Positions 42,601-56,039 of a stretch of DNA of 64,000 bases are shown here, piece after piece. The notes under the pieces are model-generated. The model was not told where the DNA came from and searched no databases. It saw only the letters and a list, made by a program, of their open reading frames with translations. The DNA comes from Halisarca cf. caerulea. Taxonomy: Eukaryota; Porifera; Demospongiae; Chondrillida; Halisarcidae. The stretch lies in contig CAUJGJ010000444.1 of the NCBI GenBank assembly GCA_963170055.1, forward strand, positions 5,856,618 to 5,920,617, in the 5' to 3' direction. A program made the position numbers and the translations under genes. Numbering within the stretch: position 1 is the first letter of the stretch; each line of letters starts with the position of its first letter.

Positions 42601-45600
42601 ATGTTTGGCACTAGCACCACGCACATTCCCAGTGGACACGCATGAAGTTTCTGAAGTACTGTGGGCGTATTTTTGTACTGTTAATATTATGGATATGGTG
42701 GTTATAAGACCAATATTTGGTTGTAGCACCACGCACATTGTCAGTAGACACACATGAAGTTTCTAAAGTGCTGTGGGCCTATTTGTATACGGTTTAATAT
42801 GCTGGTGATTAGACCAATACTTGGTACTAGCACCACGCACATTCCCAGGGGACACACATGAAGTTTCTGAAGTGGTGTGGGCATACTTGTGTGGTGTTCG
42901 ATATGGTGCTTCTAAGACCAATGTTTGGCACTAGCACCACGCACATTTCCAGTGGACACACATGAAGTTTCTGAAGTGCTGTGGGCGTATTTGTGTAGTG
43001 TTGGATACCCTGGTGCTAATACCAATATTCGGCACTAGCACCACTCACATTCCCAGTAGACACGCATGAAGTTTCTGAAGTACTGTGGGCGTATTTTTGT
43101 ACTGTTGGATATGGTGGTTCTAAGACCAATATTTGGTTCTAGCACCACGCACATTGTCAGTAGACACACATGAAGTTTCTAAAGTGCTGTGGGCGTATTT
43201 ATATAGGGTTTAATATGCTGGTGATTAGACCAATACTTGGTACTAGCACCACGCACATTCCCAGGGGACACACATGAAGTTTCTGAAGTGGTGTGGGCAT
43301 ATTTGTGTAGTGTTGGATACGCTGGTGCTAATACCAATATTTGGAACTAGCACCATGCACATTGTCAGTAGACACACATGAAGTTTCTGAAGTGCTGTGG
43401 GCCTATTTGTATAGGGTTTAATATGCTGGTGATTAGACCAATACTTGGTACTAGCACCACGCACATTCCCAGGGGACACACATGAAGTTTCTGAAGTGGT
43501 GTGGGCATACTTGTGTGGTGTTCGATATGGTGCTTCTAAGATCAATGTTTGGCACTAGCACCACGCACTTTTCCAGTGGACACACATGAAGTTTCTGAAG
43601 TGCTGTGGGCGTATTTGTGTAGTGTTGGATACCCTGGTGCTAATACCAATATTCGGCACTAGCACCACTCACATTCCCAGTAGAAAGCATTAAGTTTTTT
43701 AAGTACTGTGGGCGTATTTTTGTACTGTTGCATATGGTGGTTCTAAGACCAATATTTGGCACTAGCACCACGCACATTCCCAGTGGACACGCTTGAAGTT
43801 TCTGAAGTGTTGTGGGCGTATCTGTGTAGTGTTAAATATGCCTGTGTTAAGACCAATATTTCGCAATAGCACCATGCACATTCCCAGTGGAAACGCATGA
43901 AGTTTCTGAAGTTTTGTGGGCATATTTGTGTAGTGTTGGATATGGTGGTTCTAAGACCACTATTTGGAACTAGCACCACGCACATTGTCAGTGGACACAC
44001 ATGAAGTTTCTGAAGTGCTGTGGGCATATTTGTGTAGAGTTGGATATGGTGTTTCTATAACCAAAATTTGGCACTAGCACCACGCACATTCCCAGTGGAC
44101 ACGCATGAAGTTTCTGAAGTGCTGTGGGCATATTTGTGTAGTGTTGGATATGGTGGTTCTAAGACCAATGTTTGGCACTAGCACTACGCACATTCCCAGT
44201 GGACACGCATGAAGTTTCTGAAGTGCTGTGGGTGTATTTGTGTACTATTGGATATGCTGGTGCTATTACAAATATTTGGCAGTAGCACCACTCACATTCC
44301 CAGTGGACACACATGAAGTTTCTGAAGTACTGTGGGCGTATTTTTGTACTGTTGGATATTGTGGTTCTAAGACCAATATTTGGTTCTAGCACCACGCACA
44401 TTATCAGTGGACACACATGAAGTTTCTAAAGTGCTGTGGGTGTATTTGTATAGGGTTTAATATGCTGGTGATTAGACCAATACTTGGCACTAGCACCACG
44501 CACATTCCCAGTGGACACACATGAAGTTTCTGAAGTGCTGTGGGTGTATTTGTGTAGAGTTGAATATGGTGGTTCTAAGACCAATATTTGAAACTAGCAC
44601 CACGCACATTGTCAGTGGACACACATGAAGTTTCTGAAGTACTGTGGGCGTATTTGTGTAGTGTTTCTGAAGTGCTGTGGGCGTATTTGTGTAGTGTTGG
44701 ATATGGCGGTTCTAAGACCAATGTTTGGCACTAGCACTACGCACATTCCCAGTGGACACACATGAAGTTTCTGAAGTGCTGTGGGCGTATTTGTGTAGTG
44801 TTGGATACGCTGGTGCTAATACCAATATTTGGCACTAGCACCACGCACATTCCCAGTAGACACGCATGAAGTTTCTGAAGTACTGTGGGCGTATTTTTGT
44901 ACTGTTGGATATGGTGGTTCTAAGACCAATATTTGGTACTAGCACCACGCACATTGTCAGTGGATACACATGAAGTTTCTGAAGTTCTGTGGGTGTATTT
45001 GTGTAGTGTTGGATACGCTGGTGCTAATACCAATATTTGGCACTAGCACCATGCACATTGTCAGTGGACACACATGAAGTTTCTGAAGTGCTGTGGGCAT
45101 ATTTGTGTAGAGTTGGATATGGTGGTTCTAAGACCAATATTTGGAACTAGCACCACGCACATTGTCAGTGGACACACATGAAGTTTCTGAAGTACTGTGG
45201 GCGTATTTGTGTAGTGTTTCTGCAGTGCTGTGGGCGTATTTGTGTAGTGTTGGATATGGCGGTTCTAAGACCAATGTTTGGCACTAGCACCACGCACATT
45301 CCCAGTGGACACACATGAAGTTTCTGAAGTGCTGTAAGCGTATTTATGTAGTGTTGGATATGGTGGTTCTAAGACCAAAATTTGGCACTAGCACCACTCA
45401 CATTCCCCGTGGACACACATGGAGTTTCCGAAGTGTTGTGGGCATATTTGTGTAGTGTTGGATATGGTGGTTCTAAGACCAATGTTTGGCACTAGCACCA
45501 CGCACATTCCCAGTGGACACACATGAAGTTTCTGAAGTGCTGTGGGCGTATTTGTGTAGTGTTGGATACCCTGGTGCTAATACCAATATTTGACACTAGC

Positions 45601-48600
45601 ACCACGCACATTCCCAGTGGACATACATGAAGTTTCTGAAGTGTTGTGGGCGTATCTGTGTAGTGTTAAATATGCCAGTGTTAAGACCAATATTTCGCAA
45701 TAGCACCATGCACATTCCCAGTGGACACGCATGAAGTTTCTGAAGTGCTGTGGGCGTATTTGTGTACTATTGGATATGCTGGTGCTAATACCAATGTTTG
45801 GCACTAGCACCACTCACATTCCAAGTAGACACGCATGAAGTTTCTGAAGTGCTGTGGGCATATTTGTGTAGAGTTGGATATGGTGGTTCTAAGACCAATA
45901 TTTGGAACTAGCACCACGCACATTGTCAGTGGATACACATGAAGTTTCTGAATAACTGTGGGCGTATTTGTGTAGTGTTGGATATGGTGGTTGTAAGACC
46001 AATATTTGGAACTAGCACCACGCACATTGTCAGTGGACACACATGAAGTTTCTGAAGTACTGTGGGCGTATTTGTGTAGTGTTTCTGAAGTGCTGTGGGC
46101 GTATTTGTGTAGTGTTGGATATGGCGGTTCTAAGACCAATGTTTGGCACTAGCACCACGCACATTCCCAGTGGACACACATGAAGTTTCTGAAGTGCTGT
46201 AAGCGTATTTATGCAGTGTTGGATATGGTGGTTCTAAGACCAAAATTTGGCACTAGCACCACTCACATTCCCCGTGGACACACATGGAGTTTCCGAAGTG
46301 TTGTGGGCATATTTGTGTAGTGTTGGATATGGTGGTTCTAAGACCAATGTTTGGCACTAGCACCACGCACATTCCCAGTGGACACACATGAAGTTTCTGA
46401 AGTGCTGTGGGCGTATTTGTGTAGTGTTGGATACCCTGGTGCTAATACCAATATTTGACACTAGCACCACGCACATTCCCAGTGGACATACATGAAGTTT
46501 CTGAAGTGTTGTGGGCGTATCTGTGTAGTGTTAAATATGCCAGTGTTAAGACCAATATTTCTCAATAGCACCATGCACATTCGCAGTGGACACGCATGAA
46601 GTTTCTGAAGTGCTGTGGGCGTATTTGTGTACTATTGGATATGCTGGTGCTAATACCAATGTTTGGCACTAGCACCACTCACATTCCAAGTAGACACGCA
46701 TGAAGTTTCTGAAGTGCTGTGGGCATATTTGTGTAGAGTTGGATATGGTGGTTCTAAGACCAATATTTGGAACTAGCACCACGCACATTGTCAGTGGATA
46801 CACATGAAGTTTCTGAATAACTGTGGGCGTATTTGTGTAGTGTTGGATATGGTGGTTGTAAGACCAAAATTTGGCACTAGCACCACGCACATTCCCAGTG
46901 GACACGCATGAAGTTTCTGAAGTGCAGTGGGCATATTTGTGTAGAGTTGGATATGGTGGTTCTAAGACCAATATTTGGCACTAGCACCACTCACATTCCC
47001 AGTAGACATGCATGAAGTTTCTAAAGTACTGTGGGCGTATTTTTGTACTGTTGGATATGGTGGTTCTAAGACCAATATTTGGTATTAGCACCACGCACAT
47101 TGTCAGTGGATACACATGAAGTTTCTGAAGTGCTGTGGGTGTATTTGTGTAGTGTTGGATACGCTGGTGCTAATACCAATATTTGGCACTAGCACCGCGC
47201 ACATTGTCAGTGGACACACATGAAGATTCTGAAGTGCTGTGGGCATATATTTGTGTAGAGTTGAATATGGTGGTTCTAAGACCAATATTTGAAACTAGCA
47301 CCATGCACATTGTCAGTGGACACACATGAAGTTTCTGAAGTACTGTGGGCGTATTTGTGTAGTGTTTCTGAAGTGCTGTGGGCGTCTTTGTGTAGTGTTG
47401 GATATGGCGGTTCTAAGACCAATGTTTGGCACTAGCACCACGCACATTCCCAGTGGACACACATGACGTTTCTGAAGTGCTGTGAGCGTATTTATGTAGT
47501 GTTGGATATGGTGGTTCTAAGACCAAAATTTGGCACTAGCACCACTCACATTCCCCGTGGACACACATGAAGTTTCCGAAGTGTTGTGGGCATATTTGTG
47601 TAGTGTTGGATATGGTGGTTCTAAGACCAATGTTTGGCACTAGCACCACGCACCTTCCCAGTGGAAACGCATGAAGTTTCTGAAGTGCTGTGGGTGTATT
47701 TGTGTACTATTGGATATGCTGGTGCTATTACAAATATTTGGCAGTAGCACCACTCACATTCCCAGTGGACACACATGAAGTTTCTGAAGTACTGTGGGCG
47801 TATTTTTGTACTGTTGGATATTGTGGTTCTAAGACCAATATTTGGTTCTAGCACCACGCACATTGTCAGTGGACACACATGAAGTTTCTAAAGTGCTGTG
47901 GGTGTATTTGTATAGGGTTTAATATGCTGGTGATTAGACCAATACTTGGCACTAGCACCACGCACATTCCCAGTGGACACACATGAAGTTTCTGAAGTGC
48001 TGTGGGCATATTTGTGTAGAGTTGAATATGGTGGTTCTAAGACCAATATTTGAAACTAGCACCACGCACATTGTCAGTGGACACACATGAAGTTTCTGAA
48101 GTACTGTGGGCGTATTTGTGTAGTGTTTCTGAAGTGCTGTGGGCGTATTTGTGTAGTGTTGGACATGGTGGTTCTAAGACCAATGTTTGGCACTAGCACC
48201 ACGCACATTCTCAGTGGACACACATGAAGTTTTTGAAGTGCTGTGGGCGTATTTGTGTAGTGTTGGATACGCTGGTGCTAATACCAATATTTGGCACTAG
48301 CACCACGCACATTCCCAGTAGACACGCATGAAGTTTCTGAAGTACTGTGGGCGTATTTTTGTACTGTTGGATATGGTGGTTCTAAGACCAATATTTGGTA
48401 CTAGCACCACGCACATTGTCAGTGGATACACATGAAGTTTCTGAAGTGCTGTGGGTGTATTTGTGTAGTGTTGGATACGCTGGTGCTAATACCAATATTT
48501 GGCACTAGCACCATGCACATTGTCAGTGGACACACATGAAGTTTCTGAAGTGCTGTGGGCATATTTGTGTAGAGTTGGATATGGTGGTTCTAAGACCAAT

Positions 48601-48680
48601 ATTTGGAACTAGCACCACGCACATTGTCAGTGGACACACATGAAGTTTCTGAAGTACTGTGGGCGTATTTGTGTAGTGTT
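35645..48680 (+). repeat. 6.4-kb tandem duplication inside the satellite
   Basis: Copy one is about 35,645-42,058 and copy two about 42,059-48,680. The offset is 6,414 up to about 38,430/44,845 and 6,622 afterwards. The 208-bp difference is exactly two extra monomers in copy two at about 44,845-45,053. The copies otherwise differ by scattered single bases, for example ccaatatttggcac at 36,922 versus ccaatatttggaac at 43,336. Confidence 0.88.
38500..40229 (+). repeat. 865-bp higher-order repeat, two tandem copies
   Basis: About 38,500-39,364 repeats at 39,365-40,229, offset 865, which is eight monomers plus one 33-bp truncated unit. Shared marks include catggagtttccg and ggacatacatg. It lies inside the first 6.4-kb copy and is present again in the second, so it arose before the large duplication. 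Confidence 0.8.
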
Positions 48681-50671
48681 GGATATGGTGGTTCTAAGAC
48701 CAATATTTGGCACTAGCACCACGCACATTCCCAGTGGACACGCTTGAAGTTTCTGAAGTGTTATGGGCGTATCTGTGTAGTGTTAAATATGCCAGTGTTA
48801 AGACCAATATTTCGCAATAGCACCATGCACATTCCCAGTGGACACGCATGAAGTTTCTGAAGTGGTGTGGGCATATTTGTGTAGAGTTGGATATGGTGGT
48901 TCTAAGACCAATATTTGGCACTAGCACCACTCACATTCCCAGTAGACATGCATGAAGTTTCTAAAGTACTGTGGGCGTATTTTTGTACTGTTGGATATGG
49001 TGGTTCTAAGACCAATATTTGGTACTAGCACCACGCACATTGTCAGTGGACACACATGAAGTTTCTGAAGTACTGTGGGCGTATTTGTGTAGTGTTTCTG
49101 AAGTGCTGTGGGCGTCTTTATGTAGTGTTGGATATAGCGGTTCTAAGACCAATGTTTGGCACTAGCACCACGCACATTCCCAGTGGACACACATGACGTT
49201 TCTGAAGTGCTGTGAGCGTATTTATGTAGTGTTGGATATGGTGGTTCTAAGACCAAAATTTGGCACTAGCACCACTCACATTCCCCGTGGACATACATGA
49301 AGTTTCCGAAGTTTTGTGGGTATATTTGTGTAGTGTTGGATATGGTGGTTCTAAGACCAATGTTTGGCACTAGCACCACGCACATTCCCAGTGGACACAC
49401 ATGAAGTTTCTGAAGTGCTGTGGGCGTATTTGTGTAGTGTTGGATACCCTGGTGCTAATACCAATATTTGACACTAGCACCACGCACATTCCCAGTAGAC
49501 ACGCATGAAGTTTCTGAAGTACTGTGGGCGTATTTTTGTACTGTTGGATATGGTGGTTCTAAGACCAATATTTGGTACTAGCACCACGCACATTGTCAGT
49601 GGATACACATGAAGTTTCTGAAGTGCTGTGGGTGTATTTGTGTAGTGTTGGATACGCTGGTGCTAATACCAATATTTGGCACTAGCACCATGCACATTGT
49701 CAGTGGACACACATGAAGTTTCTGAAGTGCTGTGGGCATATTTGTGTAGAGTTGGATATGGTGGTTCTAAGACCAATATTTTAAACTAGCACCATGCACA
49801 TTGTCAGTGGACACACATGAAGTTTCTGAAGTACTGTGGGCGTATTTGTGTAGTGTTGGATATGGTGGTTCTAAGACCAATATTTGGCACTAGCACCACG
49901 CACATTCCCAGTGGACACGCTTGAAGTTTCTGAAGTGTTATGGGCGTATCTGTGTAGTGTTAAATATGCCAGTGTTAAGACCAATATTTCGCAATAGCAC
50001 CATGCACATTCCCAGTGGACACGCATGAAGTTTCTGAAGTGGTGTGGGCATATTTGTGTAGAGTTGGATATGGTGGTTCTAAGACCAATATTTGGCACTA
50101 GCACCACTCACATTCCCAGTAGACATGCATGAAGTTTCTAAAGTACTGTGGGCGTATTTTTGTACTGTTGGATATGGTGGTTCTAAGACCAATATTTGGT
50201 ACTAGCACCACGCACATTGTCAGTGGACACACATGAAGTTTCTGAAGTACTGTGGGCGTATTTGTGTAGTGTTTTTGAAGTGCTGTGGGCGTCTTTGTGT
50301 AGTGTTGGATATGGCGGTTCTAAGACCAATGTTTGGCACTAGCACCACGCACATTCCCAGTGGACACACATGACGTTTCTGAAGTGCTGTGAGCGTATTT
50401 ATGTAGTGTTGGATATGGTGGTTCTAAGACCAAAATTTGGCACTAGCACCACTCACATTCCCCGTGGACATACATGAAGTTTCCGAAGTGTTGTGGGTAT
50501 ATTTGTGTAGTGTTGGATATGGTGGTTCTAAGACCAATGTTTGGCACTAGCACCACGCACATTCCCAGTGGACACACATGAAGTTTCTGAAGTGCTGTGG
50601 GCGTATTTGTGTAGTGTTGGATACCCTGGTGCTAATACCAATATTTGACACTAGCACCACGCACATTCCCA
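48318..50671 (+). repeat. 1,177-bp higher-order repeat, two tandem copies
   Basis: About 48,318-49,494 repeats at 49,495-50,671, offset 1,177, which is eleven monomers plus one 33-bp unit. Shared marks are gtgttatgggcg (48,759 and 49,936) and cacgcttgaag. Confidence 0.82.
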
Positions 50672-51184
50672 GTAGACACGCATTAAGTTTTTGAAGTACT
50701 GTGGGTGTATTTTTGTACTGTTGGATATGGTGGTTCTAAGACCAATATTTGGCACTAGCACTACGCACATTCCCAGTGGACACACATGAAGTTTCTGAAG
50801 TGTTGTGGGCGTATCTGTGTAGTGTTAAATATGCTAGTGTTAAGACCAATATTTCGCAATAGCACCATACACATTCCCAGTGGACACGCACGAAGTTTCT
50901 GAAGTGCTGTGGGCGTATTTGTGTACTATTGGATATGCTGGTGCTAATACCAATATTTGGCATTAGCACCACTCACATTCCAAGTAGACACACATGAAGT
51001 TTCTGAAGTGCTGTGGGCATATTTGTGTAGAGTTGGATATGGTGGTTCTAAGACCAATGTTTGGCACTAGCACCACGCACATTCCCAGTGGACACGCATG
51101 AAGTTTCTAAAGTACTGTAGGCGTATTTTTGTACTGTTAATATTATGGATATGGTGGTTCTAAGACCAATATTTGAAACTAGCA

Positions 51185-52290
51185 CCATGCACATTGTCAG
51201 TGGACACACATGAAGTTTCTGAAGTACTGTGGGCGTATTTGTGTAGTGTTTCTGAAGTGCTGTGGGCGTCTTTGTGTAGTGTTGGATATGGCGGTTCTAA
51301 GACCAATGTTTGGCACTAGCACCACGCACATTCCCAGTGGACACACATGACGTTTCTGAAGTGCTGTGAGCGTATTTATGTAGTGTTTGATATGGTGGTT
51401 CTAAGACCAAAATTTGGCACTAGCACCACTCACATTCCCCGTGGACACACATGAAGTTTCCGAAGTGTTGTGGGCATATTTGTGTAGTGTTGGATATGGT
51501 GGTTCTAAGACCAATGTTTGGCACTAGCACCACGCACATTCCCAGTGGACACACATGAAGTTTCTGAAGTGCTGTGGGCGTATTTGTGTAGTGTTGGATA
51601 CCCCGGTGCTAATACCAATATTTGACACTAGCACCACGCACATTCCCAGTAGACACGCATTAAGTTTTTGAAGTACTGTGGGTGTATTTTTGTACTGTTG
51701 GATATGGTGGTTCTAAGACCAATATTTGGCACTAGCACCATGCACATTGTCAGTGGACACACATGAAGTTTCTGAAGTACTGTGGGCGTATTTGTGTAGT
51801 GTTTCTGAAGTGCTGTGGGCGTCTTTGTGTAGTGTTGGATATGGCGGTTCTAAGACCAATGTTTGGTACTAGCACCACGCACATTCCCAGTGGACACACA
51901 TGACGTTTCTGAAGTGCTGTGAGCGTATTTATGTAGTGTTTGATATGGTGGTTCTAAGACCAAAATTTGGCACTAGCACCACTCACATTCCCCGTGGACA
52001 CACATGAAGTTTCCGAAGTGTTGTGGGCATATTTGTGTAGTGTTGGATATGGTGGTTCTAAGACCAATGTTTGGCACTAGCACCACGCACATTCCCAGTG
52101 GACACACATGAAGTTTCTGAAGTGCTGTGGGCGTATTTGTGTAGTGTTGGATACCCCGGTGCTAATACCAATATTTGACACTAGCACCACGCACATTCCC
52201 AGTAGACACGCATTAAGTTTTTGAAGTACTGTGGGTGTATTTTTGTACTGTTGGATATGGTGGTTCTGAGACCAATATTTGGCACTAGCA
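51185..52290 (+). repeat. 553-bp higher-order repeat, two tandem copies
   Basis: About 51,185-51,737 repeats at 51,738-52,290. The period is five monomers plus one 33-bp unit. The ggataccccggtg monomer (51,596 and 52,149) and the gtgtttgatatgg monomer are shared. Confidence 0.78.
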
Positions 52291-55088
52291 CCACGCACAT
52301 TCCCAGTGGACATACATGAAGTTTCTGAAGTGTTGTGGGCGTATCTGTGTAGTGTTAAATATGCCAGTGTTAAGACCAATATTTCGCAATAGCACCATAC
52401 ACATTCCCAGTGAACACGCATGAAGTTTCTGAAGTGCTGTGGGCGTATTTGTGTACTATTGGATATGCTGGTGCTAATACCAATGTTTGGCACTAGCACC
52501 ACTCACATTCCAAGTAGACACACATGAAGTTTCTGAAGTGCTGTGGGCATATTTGTGTAGAGTTGGATATGGTGGTTCTAAGACCAATATTTGGAACTAG
52601 CACCACGCACATTGTCAGTGGACACACATGAAGTTTCTGAATAACTGTGGGCGTATTTGTGTAGTGTTGGATATGGTGGTTGTAAGACCAAAATTTGGCA
52701 CTAGCACCACGCACATTCCCAGTGGACACGCATGAAGTTTCTGAAGTGCAGTGGGCATATTTGTGTAGAGTTGGATATGGTGGTTCTAAGACCAATATTT
52801 GGCACTAGCACCACTCACATTCCCAGTAGACATGCATGAAGTTTCTAAAGTACTGTGGGCGTATTTTGTACTGTTGGATATGGTGGTTCTAAGACCAATA
52901 TTTGGTATTAGCACCACGCACATTGTCAGTGGATACACATGAAGTTTCTGAAGTGCTGTGGGTGTATTTGTGTAGTGTTGGATACGCTGGTGCTAATACC
53001 AATATTTGGCACTAGCACCACGCACATTGTCAGTGGACACACATGAAGTTTCTGAAGTGCTGTGGGCATATTTGTGTAGAGTTGAATATGGTGGTTCTAA
53101 GACCAATATTTGAAACTAGCACCACGCACATTGTCAGTGGACACACATGAAGTTTCTGAAGTACTGTGGGCGTATTTGTGTAGTGTTTCTGAAGTGCTGT
53201 GGGCGTATTTGTGTAGTGTTGGACATGGTGGTTCTAAGACCAATGTTTGGCACTAGCACCATGCACATTCCCAGTGGACACACATGACGTTTCTGAAGTG
53301 CTGTGAGCGTATTTATGTAGTGTTGGATATGGTGGTTCTAAGACCAAAATTTGGCACTAGCACCACTCACATTCCCCGTGGACACACATGAAGTTTCCGA
53401 AGTGTTGTGGGCATATTTGTGTAGTGTTGGATATGGTGGTTCTAAGACCAATGTTTGGCACTAGCACCACGCACCTTCCCAGTGGAAACGCATGAAGTTT
53501 CTTAAGTGCTGTGGGTGTATTTGTGTACTATTGGATATGCTGGTGCTATTACAAATATTTGGCAGTAGCACCACTCACATTCCCAGTGGACACACATGAA
53601 GTTTCTGAAGTACTGTGGGCGTATTTTTGTACTGTTGGATATTGTGGTTCTAAGACCAATATTTGGTTCTAGCACCACGCACATTGTCAGTGGACACACA
53701 TGAAGTTTCTAAAGTGCTGTGGGTGTATTTGTATAGGGTTTAATATGCTGGTGATTAGACCAATACTTGGCACTAGCACCACGCACATTCCCAGTGGACA
53801 CACATGAAGTTTCTGAAGTGCTGTGGGCATATTTGTGTAGAGTTGAATATGGTGGTTCTAAGACCAATATTTGAAACTAGCACCACGCACATTGTCAGTG
53901 GACACACATGAAGTTTCTGAAGTACTGTGGGCGTATTTGTGTAGTGTTTCTGAAGTGCTGTGGGCGTATTTGTGTAGTGTTGGACATGGTGGTTCTAAGA
54001 CCAATGTTTGGCACTAACACCACGCACATTCCCAGTGGACACACATGAAGTTTTTGAAGTGCTGTGGGCGTATTTGTGTAATGTTGGATACGCTGGTGCT
54101 AATACCAATATTTGGCACTAGCACCACGCACATTCCCAGTAGACACGCATGAAGTTTCTGAAGGACTGTGGGCGTATTTTTGTACTGTTGGATATGGTGG
54201 TTCTAAGACCAATATTTGGTACTAGCACCACGCACATTGTCAGTGGATACACATGAAGTTTCTGAAGTGCTGTGGGTGTATTTGTGTAGTGTTGGATACG
54301 CTGGTGCTAATACCAATATTTGGCACTAGCACCATGCACATTGTCAGTGGACACACATGAAGTTTCTGAAGTGCTGTGGGCATATATTTGTGTAGAGTTG
54401 GATATGGTGGTTCTAAGACCAATATTTGGAACTAGCACCACGCACATTGTCAGTGGACACACATGAAGTTTCTGAAGTACTGTGGGCGTATTTGTGTAGT
54501 GTTTCTGAAGTGCTGTGGGCGTATTTGTGTAGTGTTGGATATGGTGGTTCTAAGACCAATATTTGGCACTAGCACCACGCACATTCCCAGTGGACACGCT
54601 TGAAGTTTCTGAAGTGTTGTGGGCGTATCTGTGTAGTGTTAAATATGCCAGTGTTAAGACCAATATTTCGCAATAGCACCATGCACATTCCCAGTGGACA
54701 CGCATGAAGTTTCTGAAGTGCTGTGGGCGTATTTGTGTACTATTGGATATGCTGGTGCTAATACCAATGTTTGGCACTAGCACCACTCACATTCCAAGTA
54801 GACACACATGAAGTTTCTGAAGTGCTGTGGGCATATTTGTGTAGAGTTGGATATGGTGGTTCTAAGACCAATATTTGGAACTAGCACCACGCACATTGTC
54901 AGTGGACACACATGAAGTTTCTGAAGTACTGTGGGCGTATTTGTGTAGTGTTGGATATGGTGGTTGTAAGAGCAAAATTTGGCACTAGCACCACGCACAT
55001 TTCCAGTGGACACGCATGAAGTTTCTGAAGTGCTGTGGGCATATTTGTGTATAGTTGGATATGGTGGTTCTAAGACCAATATTTGGCA

Positions 55089-55115
55089 ATAACAGTATAA
55101 CAGTATAACAGTATT
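55089..55115 (+). repeat. satellite boundary with 9-bp tandem repeat
   Basis: The last monomer breaks off after ccaatatttggca and is followed at once by about three copies of a 9-bp unit (aacagtata). Unrelated single-copy sequence comes next. No direct repeat of satellite and flank is obvious. Confidence 0.85.
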
Positions 55116-56039
55116 GTAGTGTATAGTTTATGTATATTTTGCAAAGTGTTTTGTAAGTTCTAACATTGGATTCTTACTTCAGCTAACATATGAATGGAAG
55201 TTTACCACATGAATGCATGACTCAACATTAATGATTCCTTATGCATGTACGTACGTACGTATGTACCTGTTCTTGTACGTAGTTCTCTACTTCTTAAATA
55301 TCCTAGCATAAGCTGATCTCATTGAGTGCAGATAGGTGAGGGTCTGCTGTATTTGAGATTGTACCTCAGTGCAGAGTCTTTTACAATTGTACCTTACCAT
55401 CCAAGTTGGACAGAAATTTGACCCCCCCCCCCCCCCCCCATACACACACACATTCTGTATCATGTGCTACTGCCACTGTGCAGGCCCTATTATTAATTTG
55501 GTAAGGTAGAGTGCCCTAATTCTGAGTACCATATCTCTAGCTGACACAGAAAAAGTGTAGGTTTATTTTTTGACAGCTGCTACGCCTTGTGTTTGTGCAG
55601 GTTGAAATGTCTCCAACTTTAGTTCCTGTGCTGAGGAATAGCAGTGTTTGGAGGGTTCAAAATTAGGGTACCATATCCTAATTATTGTCTGTACATGCGA
55701 ATTGGGGACTTGGTATTGATAAATATGACCAGAATAGTAGACAGCATACGGTAGCTATAACAAGAGTAAGTTCCATGTGATCCCTATACTTATAGAATGA
55801 TTCTATCAATTGCATTGTTTTTATTGGAACAGCCGAATTGGATTTTTAAAAATACTTAGGTTTGCAACACTTTTTTACAGTATTAGTCAGTCCTTTATCT
55901 CTGGTTTATGTCTTTTTGTTCTTGGAAGTGTGCAGAACAAGAAGAAATGAAGCTGCATGGCTGTGCTAGGCTATTCTGGTATCAGTGTACATAAACTCTA
56001 CTCTTCATGTGTGATGATAGGCTTATGGATAGGTGTATG
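55116..56039. other. non-coding spacer between satellite and minus-strand gene
   Basis: No convincing open frame or exon is visible. It holds a GTAC-type microsatellite (55,246-55,266), a run of 18 C followed by a short CA repeat (55,422-55,452), and a minus-strand AATAAA at 55,820-55,825. That hexamer lies about 215 bases past the last stop of the minus-strand gene and could be its polyadenylation signal. Confidence 0.6.

Larger units (their letters stand above)
1..55088 (+). repeat. 104-bp satellite array with higher-order repeats
   Basis: A head-to-tail array of a 104-bp monomer fills this stretch with no other DNA inside it. A typical unit begins ggatatggtggttctaagac, passes through cactagcaccacgcacattc and gaagtttctgaagtg, and ends tttgtgtagtgtt. 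Every unit lies in the same orientation. Monomer subtypes differ mainly at the head (ggatatggtgg, ggatacgctgg, aaatatgccag, ttaatatgctggtgatt) and at the choice of cattccc or cattgtc in the middle. The left end lies outside the window, and the right end is abrupt, in mid-monomer at about 55,088. Base composition is near 44% GC by eye. It could be a pericentromeric or other heterochromatic satellite, but that location is inference. Confidence 0.97.

Noticed and set aside
209..54786. Dozens of minus-strand open frames of 60 to 141 codons and a few plus-strand ones inside the satellite as protein-coding genes
   Set aside because: They repeat with the monomer, shift frame from unit to unit, usually begin at GTG, and end at the same two in-monomer stops. 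No splice or promoter logic is visible.
1..55088. CRISPR or other repeat-spacer array
   Set aside because: The repeats abut directly with no unique spacers, the unit is 104 bp, and the neighbouring genes are eukaryotic and spliced.
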